Positions 4,484 to 6,355 of a DNA stretch of 6,355 nt are shown here, in pieces. Numbering within the stretch: position 1 is the stretch's first letter; each line of letters opens with the position of its first letter. The notes beneath the pieces were generated by a model. The model did no database searches. It saw only the letters and a list, made by a program, of their open reading frames with translations, and was not told where the DNA came from. Where the stretch lies: assembly GCA_903970355.1 (NCBI GenBank), contig CAJCIF010000499.1:1-6355 (forward strand), given 5' to 3'. The translations under genes and the position numbers were made by a program. Source of the DNA: Actinomycetota bacterium. Its GTDB lineage: Bacteria; Cyanobacteriota; Vampirovibrionia; Obscuribacterales; Obscuribacteraceae.

Positions 4484-5515
4484 ATGACCGCTAATCAAAC
4501 GTGGGAACATTTTCACGAAGCTGGCAATATGGCCTTCTATCGCGGCTTGCATGAAAATGCTCTCTCGGATTACTTCCGAGCCCTGGCAATTGCCAGACAA
4601 GCTAAGGATCCAAGCGCGCTTGCTGAAACTCTGCGGGCCATTGCAAAGACTTATCTAGCAAACGGCAAAGTGGCTGAATCGAAAAAATGTGCTGTAGAAG
4701 CCTGGGAACTTGATCATGCTTATTGGGGTTTTGAGAGCCAGAACGTCAATGAAGATCTCGCCTTGCTTGGAGAAATATTGCGTTTGGAAGGCGACCTGGC
4801 TCGCGCCAGAAATGTGTTTGAGAAAGTTCTCTCATTTCGAGTAGCCCTCTTCGGTTATGGACACGAACTCTGTCTTGAAATATTCATGAAGCTGATATGG
4901 GTTGATCTGGAAGAAGGTCGTTATGAAGGACTGGTGTCCATGACAAAATGCGCGGTTGATTCCTTCTGCCACGTGCAACCAGCCCGCACATTTGCACAAT
5001 ATTTCGGGCTAACAGCTCTACTCAATCCCTATATTGAACAAGGTAGATACCAGGAAGCAGAGATCATTGCCGACCGCGCCATGCTTGTTTTGCGCACAGT
5101 GTTTGGTGATAAGAATTCCGAACTCAATGCAGTGATGAGCGAATACTACGAAATCATGAAACAGGTGAGTGAGCAAGTAAACATAGCGCGCTGGCAATCG
5201 AAATCAGACGTGGCAAATGAAATTTATTCGTTGGAACTGGAAGCAGATACATTAGCCAGAGCCGGCGAACTGGGAGCCGGAATGGCTACCTTACGACGTC
5301 TGCTCGCCAATTTGTACAAGCGCGCTATTCCGGACAAATCGATGGTTTCCAGAGTGCTTGGTAAATATGCTGGTGGTTTGGAGAGGTTGGGGCGCTCCGA
5401 GGATGCTGAAATATTGCGGCGCAGAAGCAATAGACTCTGGCACCATCCTGGTTCCTATGATTTGTTGTTTTTGATCCTGGATGGATCGCCCGCATGGAAT
5501 TTGCGTGCGTCTTGA
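4484..5515 (+). CDS. TPR-repeat (tetratricopeptide) protein of unknown function
   Basis: A 343-residue, largely helical protein without signal peptide or membrane segment. Degenerate 34-residue tetratricopeptide repeats can be followed at about residues 5-38 (EAGNMAFYRGLHENALSDYF), 45-78 (ETLRAIAKTYLANGKVAESK), 90-123 (LLGEILRLEGDLARARNVF), 129-163 (weak), 171-206 (ALLNPYIEQGRYQEAEIIAD) and 286-318 (GKYAGGLERLGRSEDAEILR). The pattern LxxxYxxxGxYxEAE is typical of the kinesin-light-chain-like TPR_12 type. Residues 210-285 hold helices without a clear repeat, and the last 25 residues (HHPGSYDLLFLILDG...) are a non-repeat tail. TPR arrays act as protein-binding scaffolds; no catalytic domain is attached, so a partner cannot be named. 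The gene stands alone on its strand and ends 13 nt before the facing secreted-protein gene. Confidence 0.8.
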   Translation: MTANQTWEHFHEAGNMAFYRGLHENALSDYFRALAIARQAKDPSALAETLRAIAKTYLANGKVAESKKCAVEAWELDHAYWGFESQNVNEDLALLGEILRLEGDLARARNVFEKVLSFRVALFGYGHELCLEIFMKLIWVDLEEGRYEGLVSMTKCAVDSFCHVQPARTFAQYFGLTALLNPYIEQGRYQEAEIIADRAMLVLRTVFGDKNSELNAVMSEYYEIMKQVSEQVNIARWQSKSDVANEIYSLELEADTLARAGELGAGMATLRRLLANLYKRAIPDKSMVSRVLGKYAGGLERLGRSEDAEILRRRSNRLWHHPGSYDLLFLILDGSPAWNLRAS

Positions 5516-5528
5516 TTTGTTAGGATAT

Positions 5529-6293
5529 CTACATCGGAACGAGATCGGCTTTGCCATGCGATTGCAGGTACTCAACAAACATTTCTTTGAGATTTTGACC
5601 GCCTTCTTCATCTACTTGTTCGTAAGGCTTAAGCAAGCTGCCAATTACATTTGATTGCTTAAGTACTTCCGGTTTTCCGTTCATATCAAAAATTTTGGTT
5701 GAGCTGTCGATGCGAATCAAATTGTCTCCCATTGGAGTAAGTTTATTGAGACATTCTTTCTGTTGGGTGATCGTTATGACTTGATCTACCGGGTTATAGA
5801 TGCTGTCCATTCCAAACAGCCTGCGAATGGTGGAATTGCTTGTGGTTTCAAGCACCTCCAATTCATTGTCTACGAAATAGGCCTTCAATCCGTCATCCAC
5901 AGTAGTGGTGTAGCTGAACGGAACCTTGAGGTAATCCCAGATCCCGCCGTTTTTATCTTTTTGGTATCCAAATTTTTTGGTGAACTCGTTGTGGATTTTG
6001 AAAGGTGGTTTCGGAAATTTCTGGCCCAATAAAGAAGTGAGTGAGGTGACCGTTTCCTGTTTAAATTGCCATGTGCCAGCCATCCAATCGGGAATTTGAA
6101 TCCAATTATTGTTTGGGGTCAGCTTCTGATTAACGACTGCATTTCCCGGCATTAGACCAGATGGAACCGGAGCAACTGCCTCTGAATGTTGCACTCCCCC
6201 ATACAAAGTATCCGAATGACATGGCTTCTCGAAAAAGACAAGCAAAGAGCACGACAGCAATGCCGTCAAGAAAGACACCTTCCAGCTTTTCAT
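5529..6293 (-). CDS. Exported protein of unknown function with lipocalin-like GTW motif
   Basis: A 254-residue protein with an N-terminal export signal: basic MKSWK, hydrophobic core about 6-21 (VSFLTALLSCSLLVFF), and a polar end EKPCHS with cleavage plausible near residue 27. A lipoprotein reading at C15 (LLSC) is unlikely because the hydrophobic core continues beyond it. After a Pro/Gly/Asn-rich linker (30-62), the mature part opens with WIQIPDWMAGTWQFKQET at 64-81. A G-T-W entry motif followed by many alternating beta-type segments (PFSYTTTVDD, AYFVDNELEVLETT, QVITITQQ) resembles small extracytoplasmic beta-barrels of the lipocalin-like kind. That is shape resemblance only; no family is recognised with confidence. 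The ATG at 6293 has a weak GGA 8 nt before it. The gene has no same-strand neighbour in the window and faces the TPR gene with a 13-nt gap lacking a terminator hairpin. Confidence 0.72.
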   Translation of the reverse strand: MKSWKVSFLTALLSCSLLVFFEKPCHSDTLYGGVQHSEAVAPVPSGLMPGNAVVNQKLTPNNNWIQIPDWMAGTWQFKQETVTSLTSLLGQKFPKPPFKIHNEFTKKFGYQKDKNGGIWDYLKVPFSYTTTVDDGLKAYFVDNELEVLETTSNSTIRRLFGMDSIYNPVDQVITITQQKECLNKLTPMGDNLIRIDSSTKIFDMNGKPEVLKQSNVIGSLLKPYEQVDEEGGQNLKEMFVEYLQSHGKADLVPM

Positions 6294-6355
6294 CGGCTAA
6301 TTCCGTTTAGTGCATTTGGACTGTGAGGTATACCGCGAGTAATACTACCGCAGCA

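Noticed and set aside
5224..5611. Minus-strand open frames opposite the end of the TPR gene
   Set aside because: They overlap both the TPR gene and the start of the facing exported-protein gene's 3' end in another frame. No motif or ribosome binding site supports them.
5763..6032. Plus-strand open frame inside the exported-protein gene
   Set aside because: The opposite strand encodes a protein with a proper signal peptide and coherent beta-rich body. This frame has no start signal.
6294..6355. Promoter of the exported-protein gene in the right-hand end
   Set aside because: A TATACC hexamer is present on the minus strand, but no -35 box stands at the right distance and the sequence ends too soon to judge.

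Overview
This is an ordinary chromosomal housekeeping stretch of moderate G+C with seven protein genes, nearly gapless and on alternating strands. I found no RNA gene, insertion sequence, phage gene or CRISPR array. The host is bacterial. A class I ribonucleotide reductase pair, a TPR protein with degenerate repeats, a secreted protein with an 'IPDWMAGTW' segment and a GGGCGGC-TTTA-GCCGCCC hairpin repeat all recall non-photosynthetic relatives of cyanobacteria (Melainabacteria/Obscuribacterales). That placement comes from memory and is tentative.

Layout. The left edge cuts into the ribonucleotide reductase large subunit (nrdA, C-terminal 196 codons present). It is followed 5 nt later by nrdB (595-1599), which has all six metal ligands and the radical tyrosine. 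Facing it is an OsmC-family gene (1596-2018, minus), whose stop codon overlaps the nrdB stop. The 199-nt gap behind that gene holds a perfect TATAAT box, two direct repeats flanking it, and two diverged copies of a GC-rich hairpin repeat. Next come a 2H phosphoesterase-like gene (2218-2847, minus) and, divergent from it across 47 nt, an inositol-monophosphatase/bisphosphate-nucleotidase family gene (2895-3761, plus). That gene runs 14 nt into the end of a prolyl-tRNA editing protein of the ProXp-ala/PrdX type (3748-4263, minus). A 220-nt divergent gap leads to a TPR-repeat protein (4484-5515, plus), which converges on an exported protein of unknown function (5529-6293, minus).

How the genes relate. 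NrdA and NrdB form one enzyme that makes deoxyribonucleotides. The other genes look like independent housekeeping or stress functions: peroxide/thiol defence (OsmC), phospho-nucleotide trimming (2H phosphoesterase and bisphosphate nucleotidase) and translation quality control (ProXp-ala). The only pairing that suggests a shared pathway is the divergent 2H phosphoesterase and bisphosphate nucleotidase. The most noteworthy non-coding signal is the repeat pair around the osmC -10 box. I do not see an undescribed multi-gene system here.
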